NCBI GenBank assembly: GCA_016710095.1
Contig: JADJLL010000006.1
Coordinates: forward strand, 128,051 to 192,050
Direction of reading: 5' to 3'
DNA from: Candidatus Eiseniibacteriota bacterium
GTDB lineage: Bacteria > Eisenbacteria > RBG-16-71-46
Length of the DNA stretch: 64,000 nucleotides
In this document: positions 37,137 to 45,441 of the stretch, piece by piece
How positions within the stretch are numbered: the first letter of the stretch is position 1
How the letters are laid out: every line of letters starts with the position of its first letter
The notes under the pieces: model-generated
Told to the model about the DNA's origin: nothing
What the model saw: only the letters and a program-made list of their open reading frames with translations
Databases searched by the model: none
Made by a program: the position numbers and the translations under genes

Positions 37137-38752
37137 GTGCGGCGGACGAGCACCAGCGTGATGTCGTCGGCGCGGGGTGTGCCCGAAGCGAACGCGTCCA
37201 CGGTGACGATCACGTTGCGCGTCGCCAGGTCGAGGTCCGGCGCGGCCGAAGCCTGGCCGAGCACTTCCTCGAGCCGATCGTCGCCGAAGAACTCCTCGCC
37301 GCACATCGCCTCGGGAATGCCGTCCGAGTAGAGCGCGAGCGTCTCGCCCGATCCGATGGTCGTGCTCGCCGCGGTGTACGGGAACGACTCCATCATCGCG
37401 ACCGGAATGCCCGTCGCCTCGAGCTGGCGTGTCGCGCCTTCGCCAAAGACGAGCGGCGCGTTGTGCCCGGCGTTGCAGTACGTGAGTTCGCCGCTCGCGG
37501 CGTCGAGACAGCCGACGAACAGCGTTACGAACCGGCCCGGCTCGGTCGAGCGGAACAGCACGTCGTTGAGCCGCGTGACGAGCTCGGCCGGATCGGTGCA
37601 CGAGTTGTAGAGCACGCGCGCGGACGTCACGGTCGAGCTCATGAGCAGCGCGGCGCCCATTCCCTTTCCGGAAACGTCGCCGATCACGATCACCCAGCGT
37701 CCGTCGGAGCGCTGGTGGAAGTCGTACAGGTCACCGCCGACCTCGAAGCAGGTCTCGACGCGCGCCGCGCAGGCGTAGCCGCGCATGTCGGGCGCCGGAG
37801 GCAGCAGCGACTGCTGGATGCGCGTGGCCGTCGCGAGTTCCTGCTGCATGCGGAGCCGGTGCGCCTCGGACTCGAGCAGGCGCGAGTTGCTGATCTTCAC
37901 CGCAGCCATGTTCGCGAGCACGGTGAACACCTCGAGGTGTTCCTCGTTGTACTCGACACGGATGTCGGTCGTGTCGGCGTACAGCACGCCGAGCACCTTC
38001 TCGTTGTCGAAGAGCGGCACCGCCATCGCGGAGCGGATCGACTGCACGAGCACGCTCTCCTGCGCGGAGAAGCGCGGGTCCTCGGACGCGTCGCGCGTGA
38101 CGACCGACTGGCAGTCGTCGAGCACCGTGTTGAGGATCGTCGTGGACAGCGCGAGCGGCTCACGCGTCGGCACGCCGAGGTGACGCACGGCGATCTGCGC
38201 CGGCGCATCGCCCTTCTTGTCGCGCAGCAGGATCACGAGGCGGCTCGCCGGAACGGCGCGCTCGACCACGCGGAGCACTTCCTCGCACGTCTCGCGCAGC
38301 GGGCGCGGCAACACGAGCATCTGTCCGGCTTCGGCGAGCAGCGCGACGAGGCGCGAGCCGTCGGAGCCCTTGCCGGCGCGGCTGATGATCTCCTTCGCGC
38401 CCTGGCGCACCGCGGAGCCGAGCCCCGTGGACTCGCTGAAGCGCGTGCGGTTCGCGGCCTGCTCGGCGCCGAAACGCACCTCGACCTGCCCGAACTGGAT
38501 GCTGTCCCCTTCCTTCAGCGTGACCCCGGTGTCGCGCACTTCGACGCCGTTCAGCCGCGTGCCGTTGCGACTGCCGAGATCGCGCAGGAGCCAGCCGCCC
38601 GTACTGCGACAAACCTCGGCGTGTTCCTTGGACACGGTCGCGTCCGCGAGCTGGATTTCGCAGCGCGAGGAGCGGCCGATGCGCAGGAGATCGCCCGTCA
38701 CGGGCCAACTGCGGCGCTGTCCTTCGACGACGGCGGTGAGGAGAAGATCCAT
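37133..38752 (-). CDS. FHA-GAF-SpoIIE (PP2C-type) protein phosphatase
   Basis: 539 residues. The N-terminal FHA domain (about 1-100) has LLRIGRSSRCEIQL, VSKEHAEV and LGSRNGTRLNG, the phosphothreonine-binding residues. A GAF domain follows (about 165-315; AMAVPLFDNEKVLGVLYADT). The C-terminal SpoIIE/PP2C domain contains GGDLYDFH, IGDVSGKGMGAALLMS, YCNAGHN and ALYSDGIPEA, i.e. the metal-binding Asp residues are kept. Beside eleven kinases this is the obvious reader/eraser: FHA could dock phosphorylated kinases and the phosphatase reverse them or act on an anti-sigma-antagonist-type partner (inference). The ATG at 38750-38752 matches the typical start of the FHA domain. Confidence 0.92.
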   Translation of the reverse strand: MDLLLTAVVEGQRRSWPVTGDLLRIGRSSRCEIQLADATVSKEHAEVCRSTGGWLLRDLGSRNGTRLNGVEVRDTGVTLKEGDSIQFGQVEVRFGAEQAANRTRFSESTGLGSAVRQGAKEIISRAGKGSDGSRLVALLAEAGQMLVLPRPLRETCEEVLRVVERAVPASRLVILLRDKKGDAPAQIAVRHLGVPTREPLALSTTILNTVLDDCQSVVTRDASEDPRFSAQESVLVQSIRSAMAVPLFDNEKVLGVLYADTTDIRVEYNEEHLEVFTVLANMAAVKISNSRLLESEAHRLRMQQELATATRIQQSLLPPAPDMRGYACAARVETCFEVGGDLYDFHQRSDGRWVIVIGDVSGKGMGAALLMSSTVTSARVLYNSCTDPAELVTRLNDVLFRSTEPGRFVTLFVGCLDAASGELTYCNAGHNAPLVFGEGATRQLEATGIPVAMMESFPYTAASTTIGSGETLALYSDGIPEAMCGEEFFGDDRLEEVLGQASAAPDLDLATRNVIVTVDAFASGTPRADDITLVLVRRT

Positions 38753-38998
38753 GGGTCCTTGGCAGGGGGAAGAACGTGGATTCCGTCGCGGATCCGGCCC
38801 GGGGCCGGGCGCGCACGATAGGCGGTCCACTGTAGCCGACGGCCACCCCGGCGGACACGGCAATTTCGTGTGCGGACACGGCTCGTCGGCGGGGCGGGCG
38901 CTCGAGGGCCATGTTAGAAGCGGCGACTCGCGGCGTAGGCCCGTGCGACGGCCGGCCCCCGATCGGTGCCGGCCCCGCCCTCGAACTGGAGACCCGCG

Positions 38999-39872
38999 AT
39001 GACCACCCCGCACCTGCGCTCGATCGTGCTGTCGGCCCTTCTCGCGTGCGCCTTCCCCGCGCTCGCCGCGGCCGGGAACCTGGTCCCCAACCCGAGCTTC
39101 GAGTCGTACACGTCCTGTCCTTCGGGCTGGGGACAGATCAACGTGTGCGCGCCGTGGGACACGCCGAACACGGGAACGTCGGATGCGTTCAACGCGTGCG
39201 CGCCGGTGAGCTTCCCGAGCGTGAACGTGCCGAACAACCAGATCGGCTGGCAGAACGCGCGCACCGGCGTGGGCTACGCCGGGCTCATCCCCTACTCGGC
39301 CGCGCCGGACTATCGCGAGTACGTGAGCGCGCCGCTCACGTCACCGCTGCTGCCGGGACAGCCGTACACGCTCACGTTCTGGGTGTCGCTCGCGGACAGC
39401 GCGTCGCTCGCGCTCGACCGGCTCGGCGCGTACTTCTCGGTCGGCGCGATCGGCCCGCTCAACAACTACGCGGCGCTCCCGTACACGCCGCAGGTCGAGA
39501 GCCCGGCGAACGTGTACCTGACCAACGCGACGCAGTGGACCGCGATCACCGGCACGTTCGTCGCGGCCGGTGGCGAGAACTGGATCACGATCGGCAACTT
39601 CCACGACGACGCGAGCACGAACCTCGTCGCGGGTCCCGGCACGTGGCCGGGCGGCTCGTACTACTACATCGAGGACGTGTCGCTCGAGCTGTCGCTGCCG
39701 ACCGTGCAGGCGTGCTGCGGCGGCGACGGCTCGTGCTCGATGCAGTATCCGGGCGAGTGCACGCTGCTCGGCGGCACGCCCGCCGGTCCCGGCACGACCT
39801 GCACGGGAGGCGTGCAACCCGACGCCGGTCAAGCGCGGCACGTGGGGATCGCTGAAGAGCCTCTACCGTTAG
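38999..39872 (+). CDS. Secreted protein with Cys-rich tail, frameshifted near its end
   Basis: About 290 residues after ignoring one extra base near 39808-39813. A signal peptide (cleavage after ALAAAG or nearby) precedes NLVPNPSFESYTSCP and a jelly-roll, carbohydrate-binding-like beta domain (PYTLTFWVSL, YYYIEDVSLEL). A Cys-rich module follows (ACCGGDGSCSMQYPGEC, GTTC). In the frame as given the protein would then run on in unlikely sequence through a terminator and into the next gene. Shifting by one base gives CNPTPVKRGTWGSLKSLYR and a stop at 39870-39872, 11 bases before a strong terminator hairpin. The start has GGAG upstream. Probable cell-surface or extracellular protein; ligand unknown. 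Confidence 0.8.
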
Positions 39873-39882
39873 GCGCGACGAG

Positions 39883-39927
39883 CGGAAGCGGGCGGCTGCC
39901 GTTACAGGCGGCGGCCGCCCGTTTCCG
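39883..39927 (+). terminator. Strong rho-independent-type terminator
   Basis: CGGAAGCGGGCGGC (39883-39896) pairs with GCCGCCCGTTTCCG (39914-39927) with a single G-T wobble, and the inner bases TGCCG/CGGCG extend the stem around the loop TTACAGG. It is followed by TTCTCATCCCCTC. It lies just after the frame-corrected stop at 39872. Confidence 0.8.
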
Positions 39928-39960
39928 TTCTCATCCCCTCTTCGAATCGAAAGGTCCGCC

Positions 39961-40647
39961 ATGCTGCCCTGGGTCGAACTCGGCCGCGCCGAAGTGCGCG
40001 GCGAACGCGAACCGCTGTTGCTCGTGCAGCGCGGCGACGAGTTCGTGATCCGGCTCGGCACGAACACGCTCATGAGCAGCGCCGCGCACGGCTCCGAAGA
40101 AGCGCTCGCCGAGAGCGCGTGCCTGTCGTTCGCCGAGTACGTCGACGCGCGCGTGCTGATCGGCGGTCTCGGCATGGGCTTCACGCTCGCGGCCGCGCTG
40201 CGCGTACTCGGCCCGGGCGCGCGCGTGGAAGTCGCCGAGCTCGTGCCCGCCGTGGTCGAGTGGAATCGCGGAGCGCTCGCCCACCTCGCCGGCGACCCGC
40301 TCGCCGACCCGCGCACGCACGTGCACGTGGGCGACGTGGGCAAGCTCTATCGCGGGCTCGACGGCGCGTACGACGCGATCCTGCTCGACGTGGACAACGG
40401 TCCCGACGGGCTCACGCGTTCGGGCAACGACTGGCTCTACGGCGCGGAAGGCCTCGCCGCGGCGCACCGCGCGCTCAAGGGCGGCGGCGTGTTCGGGGTG
40501 TGGTCCGCCACGCCCGACGACGCGTTCACGCAGCGGCTGGCCAAGGTCGGCTTCACGGTCGAGACGCAGGTGATCCGCGCGAGGCGCAAGCGCGGCGGCC
40601 GGCACACGATCTGGCTCGGGCGAAAGCGCGCCGGGCGGCGGCGCTGA
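39961..40647 (+). CDS. Spermidine-synthase-like Rossmann protein
   Basis: 228 residues. Resembles the spermine/spermidine synthase family without its N-terminal domain: RVLIGGLGMGFTLAAAL is the nucleotide-binding glycine loop, VEVAELVPAVVEWN the acidic strand, and YDAILLDVDNGPDGLTR the active-site strand. Such stand-alone proteins are often annotated spermidine synthase, but the aminopropyl-transfer residues cannot be verified here and a generic methyltransferase is equally possible. AAAGGT precedes the ATG. It follows a terminator, so it has its own promoter, and converges with the HD-GYP gene 19 bases away. Confidence 0.8.
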   Translation: MLPWVELGRAEVRGEREPLLLVQRGDEFVIRLGTNTLMSSAAHGSEEALAESACLSFAEYVDARVLIGGLGMGFTLAAALRVLGPGARVEVAELVPAVVEWNRGALAHLAGDPLADPRTHVHVGDVGKLYRGLDGAYDAILLDVDNGPDGLTRSGNDWLYGAEGLAAAHRALKGGGVFGVWSATPDDAFTQRLAKVGFTVETQVIRARRKRGGRHTIWLGRKRAGRRR

Positions 40648-40666
40648 ACGCGCCTCCGGGCCACGA

Positions 40667-41938
40667 TCAGGCGGCGCGCCGCTCCGATGCGCCGTCTTCG
40701 GAGTCGCCCAGGGACTCGATGCCGTAGACCTCGAGCATCACGTCGCCGAGCACCGCGGCGAGCGCGTCCACGATGGCGGGATCGAAGTCCGTACCCTTGC
40801 CGCTCTCGAGCTTCGCGAGGACCGCGGCCGGCGGCATCGCGGCACGGTAGCGGCGCGTGCTGGCGAGCGCGTCGAAGACGTCGGCGACGGCGATGATGCG
40901 CGCCGCCATCGGGATGTCCTCCCCCGCGACGCCGAACGGCCCGGTGCCGTCGAGCTTCTCGTGGTGGTACGCCGCGATCCGCGGCACGTCCCACAGATGC
41001 GACGGGTACTGGATCATGTCGAGGATGCCCTGCGTGTGGGCCGCGTGCAGTTCCATCTCACGGCGTTCTTCCGGCGTGAATGCGCCGGTCTTGAAGAGCA
41101 CCTCGTCGCTGACGCCCTGCTTGCCGAGATCGTGGAGCAGCGCTGCGGTGGACAGGACTTCGATCTCCACCGCGCCGAGCCCGAGCTGCCGCCCGACGAG
41201 CAGCGCGATGCGCTGCACCCGCGCGCTGTGCTTCGCGGTGTCCTCGTCCTTGAGCGTCAGCGAGTGGACCAGCGCCGCGATCGTGGATTGAAAGGCAAGT
41301 TGCTGCTGCTGGTGCACCCAGAGATGTTCGAGCGAGAGGCTCACCTGGCTCGCGAACACGGACAGCATCTGCATGTCCTCGGTCGTGAAGTGCGCCTTGA
41401 CCGGACGGCGCACGTCGAGCTGCAGGATGCCGAACGACCGGCCCTTGCTCATGAGCGGCGCGATGATCGCCGTCTCCATGCGGGTCATCAGGATACTCTC
41501 GCTCGAAGGGCCGGCCTGCTGCGCCTGCACGTAGAGCAGCGCGCAGCCTTCCTTCATGACGCGTTCGACGATGGTGCGCGAGAGCGGGACGCGCACGCCT
41601 GCGCCACCGCGTGCGGTCGCGATGAGGCGGCGCAACGGAGCTTCCTCGTGCTCGCGGGCGACGAGCAGGTGATGCGTCGCCTGCGGGAACGCGCGGAACG
41701 CGAAGTTCGCGATCACGCCGAGGAGCTTCTCCTCGTCGTCGCGCGCCTCCGAAGTCTCCCGCACGAGCGCCAGCAGCAGTTCCGCGACACGCGCGTCCGT
41801 GCGCGCCACGAGGCCACGCACGTCCTCCGCGTCGGCCGCGGAGTGACTGGCGAGCACCGTCGGCTCGGCGGTTTCGCCGCCCTGGAGGAAGCGGAGCTCC
41901 TCGGGCGCGAACTCGATGGGCAGTGGATCAGGCTGCAT
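40667..41938 (-). CDS. GAF and HD-GYP-type phosphodiesterase with altered GYP motif
   Basis: 423 residues. An N-terminal GAF-like domain (about 60-205; TAIIAPLMSKGRSFGILQLD) is followed by an HD-GYP domain: LLHDLGKQGV provides the HD metal ligands, then AYHHEKLDGTGPFG, then IIAVADVFDALASTRRYR. The canonical HHExxDGxGYP reads HHEKLDGTGPF here, so the GYP triplet is not conserved. HD-GYP enzymes hydrolyse cyclic di-GMP or related cyclic dinucleotides; GYP variants can differ in specificity or be inactive. Divergent from the rubrerythrin-like gene. Confidence 0.9.
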   Translation of the reverse strand: MQPDPLPIEFAPEELRFLQGGETAEPTVLASHSAADAEDVRGLVARTDARVAELLLALVRETSEARDDEEKLLGVIANFAFRAFPQATHHLLVAREHEEAPLRRLIATARGGAGVRVPLSRTIVERVMKEGCALLYVQAQQAGPSSESILMTRMETAIIAPLMSKGRSFGILQLDVRRPVKAHFTTEDMQMLSVFASQVSLSLEHLWVHQQQQLAFQSTIAALVHSLTLKDEDTAKHSARVQRIALLVGRQLGLGAVEIEVLSTAALLHDLGKQGVSDEVLFKTGAFTPEERREMELHAAHTQGILDMIQYPSHLWDVPRIAAYHHEKLDGTGPFGVAGEDIPMAARIIAVADVFDALASTRRYRAAMPPAAVLAKLESGKGTDFDPAIVDALAAVLGDVMLEVYGIESLGDSEDGASERRAA

Positions 41939-42245
41939 GTCCGTGGTGTCGGCACCTTCCCCCCGAATCCGTCGCCTTCTTTCCTCCGGTATCCCGGGAA
42001 CGGCCCGGGCCTTTCCGGCACCCCGGCGCCGGCGCTCCGCGTTCTAGGGCCTTCCGTTCGTCCCCCGCAACACGCCGTTCGTCGGAGGAATCGCGCCGGA
42101 CGACGAACGCACGCAACGTTTCGGGTGGCCCGCCGTATCCAAGCGCGCAGGAACGGCACTCGCGCACGATCACACTTCGAAAAGCCCGTCAGGGTGACGG
42201 GGCTCCCCGCCGCGAGACCGATTCCTCCGAAGAAGGAGAAGCGCC
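41939..42245. other. Divergent intergenic region
   Basis: 307 bases between the HD-GYP and rubrerythrin-like genes, presumably holding both promoters. A plus-strand frame at 41923-42297 is Pro/Arg/Ser-rich and not convincing. I see no riboswitch or clear operator. Confidence 0.45.
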
Positions 42246-42974
42246 ATGCATGCGATGCGGACGGTTGCCCTGGTCGGATTGGTCGCGGGACTCCTGACGT
42301 CGAACGGCGCCGCGGGTGCGCAGCCTCTCGAAGGGCGCACGCTCCCCGCGCTGCGGCTCGCCTACTCGAACGAAGTGACGGCGCGCGCGGAGTACGAAGC
42401 GTACGCGGCCCGCGCGGAAGCCGAGGGCCTGCTGGGCGTGCGCGATCTCTATCGTGCGCTCGCGCAGTGCGAAGCCGAGCATGCCGCGCGGCACGCACAC
42501 TTGATCGAGGCGTCGGGCGAAGTGCCGGTCGCGATCGCCGCCACTCCGACGGTGGGTACGACGCGCGAGAACCTCGCACGCGCGTTCTCGAGCGAGCGCC
42601 GCGAACGCCGCGTGCGCTACGCGAAGCTCGCCGAAGCCGTACGCCCGGAACTCGCGTACGACGTACTCGCGGACCTGCGCTGGTGCTCGGCGGCCGAGGC
42701 GACCCATGCGAAGGCGCTGTCCGAGGCGCTCGAAGGGATCGACGACCTGCGCGCGCCGCACGTCTGGTACGCGTGCTCCGAGTGCGGCAGCATCCGCGGC
42801 GAGCATTCGCACGAGCGCTGTGCCTGCGGCATGACGGGCGACACGTTCCTCGCGCTCGGCGGCGGCGAGGACCTCCGCGAGACGGCGCAGCCGGTCGCGT
42901 CCGCTCCGGTGATCGCGTGGCTCGAACTGGGGCTCGGCCGCAGTCTGATGTTGGGTGCCCCGGACGAGAAGTGA
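42246..42974 (+). CDS. Exported rubrerythrin/ferritin-like protein with C-terminal zinc-ribbon-like motif
   Basis: 242 residues. The first ~25 form a signal peptide (LVGLVAGLLTSNGAAGAQ). Two helical-pair repeats follow with diiron-type ligands: NEVTARAEYEAY and CEAEHAARH in the first, SSERRERRVRY and SAAEATHAKAL in the second (E...ExxH pattern). The C-terminal YACSECGSIRGEHSHERCACG is a rubredoxin-like CxxC...CxC element, slightly off the usual CxxCG...CPxC. Rubrerythrins reduce peroxide and are normally cytosolic, so an exported form is unusual. GGAG lies seven bases before the first ATG, which decides it over the ATG nine bases on. Confidence 0.82.
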   Translation: MHAMRTVALVGLVAGLLTSNGAAGAQPLEGRTLPALRLAYSNEVTARAEYEAYAARAEAEGLLGVRDLYRALAQCEAEHAARHAHLIEASGEVPVAIAATPTVGTTRENLARAFSSERRERRVRYAKLAEAVRPELAYDVLADLRWCSAAEATHAKALSEALEGIDDLRAPHVWYACSECGSIRGEHSHERCACGMTGDTFLALGGGEDLRETAQPVASAPVIAWLELGLGRSLMLGAPDEK

Positions 42975-43016
42975 CCGAAGCGGCACTGGCCGCCGCGATC
43001 GAACCGGGGATCGCGA

Positions 43017-43046
43017 GGGACGATCGGCGCGCGAGCCGGTCGTCCC
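43017..43046 (+). terminator. Hairpin between convergent genes
   Basis: GGGACGATCGGC (43017-43028), loop GCGCGA, GCCGGTCGTCCC (43035-43046): 12 bp with one wobble, then TTTCGCT. It is placed to stop the rubrerythrin-like transcript and may act in both directions, since the convergent gene ends at 43057. Confidence 0.6.
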
Positions 43047-43056
43047 TTTCGCTCGC

Positions 43057-43395
43057 TCAGCGGTCGCGGCGCCCTCTCGTCGCGATCCACACCGCCGCGA
43101 GCCAGGTCGGCACGAGGTCCACGCCGGGAACGAGTTCGGCGGCGAGCGACGGCAGGAACGCCCAGTGCCAGCCGCAGAGCTTCACGAGAACCGCGGCCGT
43201 CACGACCTCGAGCGTGGCATCGAACGGCGACGCGATGCCCGGCGCGAACAGAGGCAGGAACACCCACTGCAACCCGTCGGCCACGGCCGCCACCACCCAC
43301 GGAAGCCAAACGATCCGGCGCGGAACGGGCGCCGGACTCGGCAAGGGACTCGACGCGGGACCCGGCGCCGGCGAACGCTCTTCGATGTCGGGCAT
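43057..43395 (-). CDS. Small integral membrane protein of unknown function
   Basis: 112 residues. A Pro-rich cytoplasmic-looking N-terminus (residues 1-25) is followed by about three hydrophobic segments: IVWLPWVVAAVADGLQWVFL, FDATLEVVTAAVLVKLCGW and LVPTWLAAVWIATRG. The charged RGRRDR end fits an inside C-terminus. I do not recognise a named family. It stands between a tRNA gene and a convergent terminator, so it is probably a single-gene transcript. Confidence 0.65.
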   Translation of the reverse strand: MPDIEERSPAPGPASSPLPSPAPVPRRIVWLPWVVAAVADGLQWVFLPLFAPGIASPFDATLEVVTAAVLVKLCGWHWAFLPSLAAELVPGVDLVPTWLAAVWIATRGRRDR

Positions 43396-43426
43396 CGTTC
43401 TCCCTCCCGTTCTCGTGCGCGTGAAG

Positions 43427-43513
43427 TGGTGCCGGGACCGGGAATCGAACCCGGACGGGATTGCTCCCAGCGGATTTTAAGTCCGCTGCGTCTGCCAGTT
43501 TCGCCATCCCGGC
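43427..43513 (-). tRNA. tRNA-Leu, anticodon TAA
   Basis: Read on the minus strand, the acceptor arm GCCGGGA pairs with TCCCGGC, the anticodon stem GCGGA/TCCGC encloses CTTAAAA (anticodon TAA), and a long variable arm (class II tRNA) precedes GGGTTCGATTC of the T arm. CCA is encoded (43427-43429). The length of 87 with CCA is normal for tRNA-Leu. Confidence 0.97.
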
Positions 43514-43544
43514 ACTGTGTGACCTCGAACCGGACGCCTCGCCG

Positions 43545-43593
43545 CACAAAACGAAGCGCCCGGGATCTCTCGCGTGCGAGAAGTCCCGGGCGC
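43545..43593 (-). terminator. Terminator of the alternative complex III operon
   Basis: GCGCCCGGGA and TCCCGGGCGC form a perfect 10-bp outer stem (43556-43593), extended by TCTCGC/GCGAGA inside. On the minus strand the stem is followed by TTCGTTTTG. It lies 26 bases past the actF stop. Confidence 0.82.
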
Positions 43594-43618
43594 CGATGCG
43601 CGTGAATGCCGCAGGCGA

Positions 43619-44875
43619 CTAGTGCCCGTGACCGCCCGCGCCCTCTAACACGTCCACCACGCGGACCACCGGGTAGCGCGCGAGGAAGTTCTGCACCGCG
43701 AAGCCGAACAGTCCGAGGAAGCCCAGCGTCACGCCGATCTCGGGCAGGCCGACCCACACCTGCTCGGCGTTCAGCGACGGCATCACCAGCACGTGGCGCT
43801 CGACCCAGATGCCGACCATCGCGATGACCGAGAACATGGTCAGCAGCGCGGGGTTCGTCTTGCTCGTCTTGTTGAGCATGCCGAGGAACGGGATCACGAA
43901 GATGAGCGTGAAGGCGACGAACGACAGCGTCCGCCACGGCTCCTCGAAGCGCACGAACACCCACCACGTTTCTTCCGGCATGTTCGCGTACCAGATCGGC
44001 AGGTACTGCGACCAGAAGAGGTAGCCCCAGAACACGCACCAGGCGAACAGCACCTTGCCGATGTCCCAGTACATGTTCGTCGTGATGTAGGCCTCGAGCT
44101 TGTAGCGCGTGCGCAGCTGCGCGGCGAGCAGGCTCGTCATGGCGACCGCGGTGATGAACGCGCCGGCGTACACCCACCAGCCGAACAGACCGCTCACCCA
44201 GTTGGGCGTCAGCGCCATGATGAAGTCCCACGCCATCACGGAGAACGACACCACGAACAGCAGCGCGAGCTGCGGCGCGAGGTGCGCGGACTCGTGACGG
44301 GCGGACTCGAACTCGGCCTGGTCACCCTTCCAGTTCGCCGTCAGCTTCTCGTACTCGGCCTTCAGCCGGCCGTCCACGTACGGCTTGATGGCCTGCAGGT
44401 CGCGGCGCATCGAGACGTGCACGAGCTTCTTGGCGAGCATCCAGAACAGGAGCAGGCCTCCGAGCGTGCGGACGTAGAGGAACGGCACGTTGAGGAACGG
44501 CACCTGGCGCGGCTCGACGTGCTTCACCCACGGCAGGTACGTCCAGATGCCGGCGAACAGCAGCACGGCCATGGTCGCGATGCCGTACGGCAGGTACGCC
44601 GAGAACGACTCCGCGATGCGCATGATCGGCCCGCCCCAGCGGCCGTTGGCCAGCCGGATGGCGCACGCGAGCGCGATACCGCCCATCGCGATGCCGAGGA
44701 AGTACAGCGTGTTGATGGTCCATGCGCCCCACGCCCGAAGCGGGTTCGTGAGGAACAGGTAACCGAACGCCACCAATCCGACCACGATCAGCGCGATCCA
44801 GATCTGTCGCTTCTGGGCGCTCGGCTGGACCGGCAGCTTGCTGGCGATATCCCGGAGAACGGCCTCGTGGCTCAT
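43619..44875 (-). CDS. actF: Alternative complex III, polytopic subunit ActF
   Basis: 418 residues, about ten membrane helices, ending in a His-rich tail (GAGGHGH). It is an NrfD/ActC-like quinol-interacting membrane subunit of the quinol:cytochrome c/HiPIP oxidoreductase. Landmarks include GIWTYLPWVKHVEPRQVPF and WDFIMALTPNWVSGLFGW, typical of ActF, and an amphipathic insert around ADWKG-like residues 170-200 on the cytoplasmic side. The ATG at 44873-44875 overlaps the actE stop (ATGA), which decides it over an upstream in-frame start. It is the last gene of the operon, followed by a terminator. Confidence 0.93.
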   Translation of the reverse strand: MSHEAVLRDIASKLPVQPSAQKRQIWIALIVVGLVAFGYLFLTNPLRAWGAWTINTLYFLGIAMGGIALACAIRLANGRWGGPIMRIAESFSAYLPYGIATMAVLLFAGIWTYLPWVKHVEPRQVPFLNVPFLYVRTLGGLLLFWMLAKKLVHVSMRRDLQAIKPYVDGRLKAEYEKLTANWKGDQAEFESARHESAHLAPQLALLFVVSFSVMAWDFIMALTPNWVSGLFGWWVYAGAFITAVAMTSLLAAQLRTRYKLEAYITTNMYWDIGKVLFAWCVFWGYLFWSQYLPIWYANMPEETWWVFVRFEEPWRTLSFVAFTLIFVIPFLGMLNKTSKTNPALLTMFSVIAMVGIWVERHVLVMPSLNAEQVWVGLPEIGVTLGFLGLFGFAVQNFLARYPVVRVVDVLEGAGGHGH

Positions 44876-45441
44876 CGCGGACTGACTTTCTGCTGATGGC
44901 GGATGTAATGAACGAGGTCCCACGCGTCGTGGGCCGAGAGGGCGTTGCCGAACGACGGCATCACGACTCCACCGTGGCGCATGTACGAGTAGATGAAGCC
45001 GTCCGTGCGCTCACGCGTCGCCTGCGCGAGCAGGTCCGGCGGAGGCATGAACTGCGCGGCCACCGGGCCGTCACCCATCATGGTCTTGCCGTGGCACGTC
45101 CAGCAGATGGTGTGGAACAGCGTGTCGCCGCGGACGATCGAAGCCTCGTCCGACGGGAACGGTTCCTTGATCGCCATCGTGGCCGCCGGCTCGTACGGAG
45201 CCTCGCCGATGTAGAGGTCGCGACCGATGCTCGCGACGGACAGCGAGTCCGGCCCGCGGAACGGGCGCGCCTTCGGGTTGAGCGGATCGCCGCGCTGCGG
45301 GTCGATCGCCACCGTCTGCCGCATGTCGCGGATCGGGTAGTACGACAGGTGCGTCAGCGACTTCGTGAGGTCCTGGCAGCCCTGCTGGAAGGACACCGAC
45401 CAGAGCGCGAGGAACGCGAGAAGGAGCTTGGCCTTAAGCAT
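44872..45441 (-). CDS. actE: Alternative complex III, mono-haem cytochrome c subunit ActE
   Basis: 189 residues. N-terminal export signal with Cys22 in SFQQGC, a possible lipoprotein anchor. One haem c site, CWTCH, with likely distal Met in GGVVMPSF. Family landmarks YYPIRDMRQTVA and MGDGPVAAQFMPPPDLL are as in ActE/class I cytochromes of this complex. It is the electron exit side facing a terminal oxidase or soluble cytochrome. Its start overlaps the actD end by eight bases, and GAGGAGG inside the last actD codons is the ribosome binding site. Confidence 0.93.
   Translation of the reverse strand: MLKAKLLLAFLALWSVSFQQGCQDLTKSLTHLSYYPIRDMRQTVAIDPQRGDPLNPKARPFRGPDSLSVASIGRDLYIGEAPYEPAATMAIKEPFPSDEASIVRGDTLFHTICWTCHGKTMMGDGPVAAQFMPPPDLLAQATRERTDGFIYSYMRHGGVVMPSFGNALSAHDAWDLVHYIRHQQKVSPR

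Noticed and set aside
39961..40647. True spermidine synthase
   Set aside because: The N-terminal domain is missing and polyamine-site residues cannot be verified, so only a family-level call is given.
41923..42297. Small plus-strand gene in the HD-GYP/rubrerythrin gap
   Set aside because: Composition is Pro/Arg/Ser-rich with no ribosome binding site, and it runs into the real gene at 42246 in another frame.
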